A stretch of 64,000 bases of DNA from Methanothrix harundinacea (GTDB taxonomy: Archaea > Halobacteriota > Methanosarcinia > Methanotrichales > Methanotrichaceae). Under the pieces are notes generated by a model that had not been told where the DNA came from, ran no database searches, and saw only the letters and a list, made by a program, of their open reading frames with translations. Made by a program: the position numbers and the translations under genes. Shown one piece after another: positions 63,496 through 64,000 of the stretch. The stretch covers positions 27,939 through 91,938 of the forward strand of contig DAQG01000046.1 in assembly GCA_002502785.1 (NCBI GenBank). The letters are read 5' to 3'. The number at the start of each line of letters is the position of its first letter. Position 1 is the first letter of the stretch.

Positions 63496-64000
63496 ATGAC
63501 CAGAGGATTTTTGGCGGTTTCGGCGGCGCTTCTGGTGACCGCTATCATGTTATCGCCAGCAATGGCATATACCATTTGCAGTTCAGCAAATCCATCATAC
63601 ACCATCGGCTCGGGAACGCCCTATCAGTACACAATGGGATCCAGCGGCCTTCAGGCCTATACCATTGGTTCGGGAAGTCCATACCAGTACACAATGGGAT
63701 CCAGCGGCCTTCAGGCCTATACCATTGGTTCGGGAAGTCCATATCAGTATACGATTGATCCAAGCGCGCTCCAGGCTTACAGCATCGGCTCGGGAACGCC
63801 CTACCAGTACACAATGGGATCAAGTGGGCTTCAGGCCTATACCATCGGCTCAGGAAGTCCCTATCAGTACACAATGGGATCAAGTGCGCTCCAGCCCTAC
63901 ACCATAGGGATGGGGACCCCCGCAGCGAGTACGGGAACCTGTGAAGTCGTAGAGTCAGCGGTCAAGGAGATCCCAGCAGTCGAGGAGCCCGCAGCCGCTG
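63496..64000 (+). CDS. Secreted tandem-repeat protein, C-terminus outside the window
   Basis: 168 codons are visible from ATG 63496; the gene runs off the window. The signal peptide (FLAVSAALLVTAIMLSPAMA) is followed by an imperfect opening unit and five 20-residue repeats of the form TIGSGxPYQYTMGSSxLQAY (63601-63900). An acidic, Ala/Val/Glu/Pro-rich segment follows (VVESAVKEIPAVEEPAAA). The repeats alternate aromatic, polar and Gly residues, with two predicted strands per unit, as in beta-solenoid or amyloid surface proteins. In a filamentous methanogen a sheath or fimbrial role is possible; this is inference only. One Cys follows the repeats. Confidence 0.88.
   Translation, partial: MTRGFLAVSAALLVTAIMLSPAMAYTICSSANPSYTIGSGTPYQYTMGSSGLQAYTIGSGSPYQYTMGSSGLQAYTIGSGSPYQYTIDPSALQAYSIGSGTPYQYTMGSSGLQAYTIGSGSPYQYTMGSSALQPYTIGMGTPAASTGTCEVVESAVKEIPAVEEPAAA
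63601..63900 (+). repeat. Five tandem 60-bp repeats in the secreted protein gene
   Basis: Units at 63601, 63661, 63721, 63781 and 63841, each exactly 60 bases and in frame. Units 1 and 2 share almost every base. Unit 3 differs most (ACGATTGATCCAAGCGCG in place of ACAATGGGATCCAGCGGC). Units 4 and 5 use other codons for the same residues, so selection keeps the protein sequence while the DNA drifts. Confidence 0.95.

Noticed and set aside
63601..63900. CRISPR array
   Set aside because: The units are contiguous, in frame and coding, with no spacers and no cas genes.
63545..63907. Minus-strand and alternate plus-strand frames over the 60-bp repeats
   Set aside because: They are shadows of the real repeat gene, which has signal peptide, Shine-Dalgarno and TATA box; repeats keep all frames open by chance.

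Overview
The window is a stretch of chromosome from a GC-rich methanogenic euryarchaeon. The decisive marker is a complete methyl-coenzyme M reductase operon (mcrB-mcrD-mcrG-mcrA, 30.3-34.6 kb). The archaeal S10/spc/alpha-type ribosomal cluster, Cbf5, pelota, a CDP-alcohol archaetidyltransferase, a DUF1699 protein, TATA-box promoters and Shine-Dalgarno sites of the GGTGA type all agree. The mcr gene order without mcrC, the SMC-ScpA-ScpB operon, FtsZ and several secreted proteins suggest an acetate-using Methanothrix/Methanocrinis-like organism. That placement is an inference; no 16S rRNA is present. No insertion sequence, prophage or CRISPR array was seen.

Layout. 0-0.2 kb: the end of an unrelated gene. 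0.26-16.2 kb: one long minus-strand operon (SPOUT methyltransferase, L3, L4, L23, L2, S19, L22, S3, L29, Rpp29, S17, L14, L24, S4e, L5, S14, S8, L6, L32e, L19e, L18, S5, L30, L15, SecY, DUF106, cytidylate kinase, Cbf5) closed by an intron-containing tRNA-Ser. Most genes overlap by ATGA or TGATG, and many starts are TTG or GTG with a good Shine-Dalgarno. 16.3-25.1 kb: a mixed region with a TIR protein, a TRAM protein, two orphan small genes, a thioesterase, a GNAT enzyme, a secreted metalloprotease, a zinc-knuckle protein, lipid synthesis, and an aminotransferase with its Lrp-type regulator. 25-29.7 kb: three tRNAs, NcsA, pelota and topoisomerase I. 29.7-38.3 kb: the mcr operon, the MCR arginine methylase Mmp10, a radical SAM/SPASM enzyme and a cation exchanger. 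38.6-43.9 kb: smc-scpA-scpB. 44-58 kb: envelope and secreted proteins, including a 1481-residue gingipain-like surface protein, a protein with cell-wall-binding-like segments, an Ig-like protein and a Trp/Tyr-rich secreted protein. 57-64 kb: SIMPL, bactofilin-like, FtsZ, DUF1699, an HTH gene coupled to a DNA-ligase homologue that lacks its catalytic lysine, and finally a secreted protein built of 20-residue tandem repeats that runs off the window.

How the genes work together. The first 16 kb supplies ribosome parts, the Sec translocon and RNA modification. mcrBDGA makes methane; Mmp10 next to it methylates the McrA arginine, and the adjacent SPASM enzyme is a candidate for another peptide modification. 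The last 20 kb is dominated by cell division, chromosome condensation and surface proteins, which fits a filamentous, possibly sheathed cell. The most unusual items are the ligase pseudoenzyme with its HTH partner (61.6-63.2 kb), the repeat protein (63.5-64 kb), the C-terminally extended ScpB, the TIR plus zinc-ribbon protein, and a structured leader in front of the Trp/Tyr-rich secreted protein.
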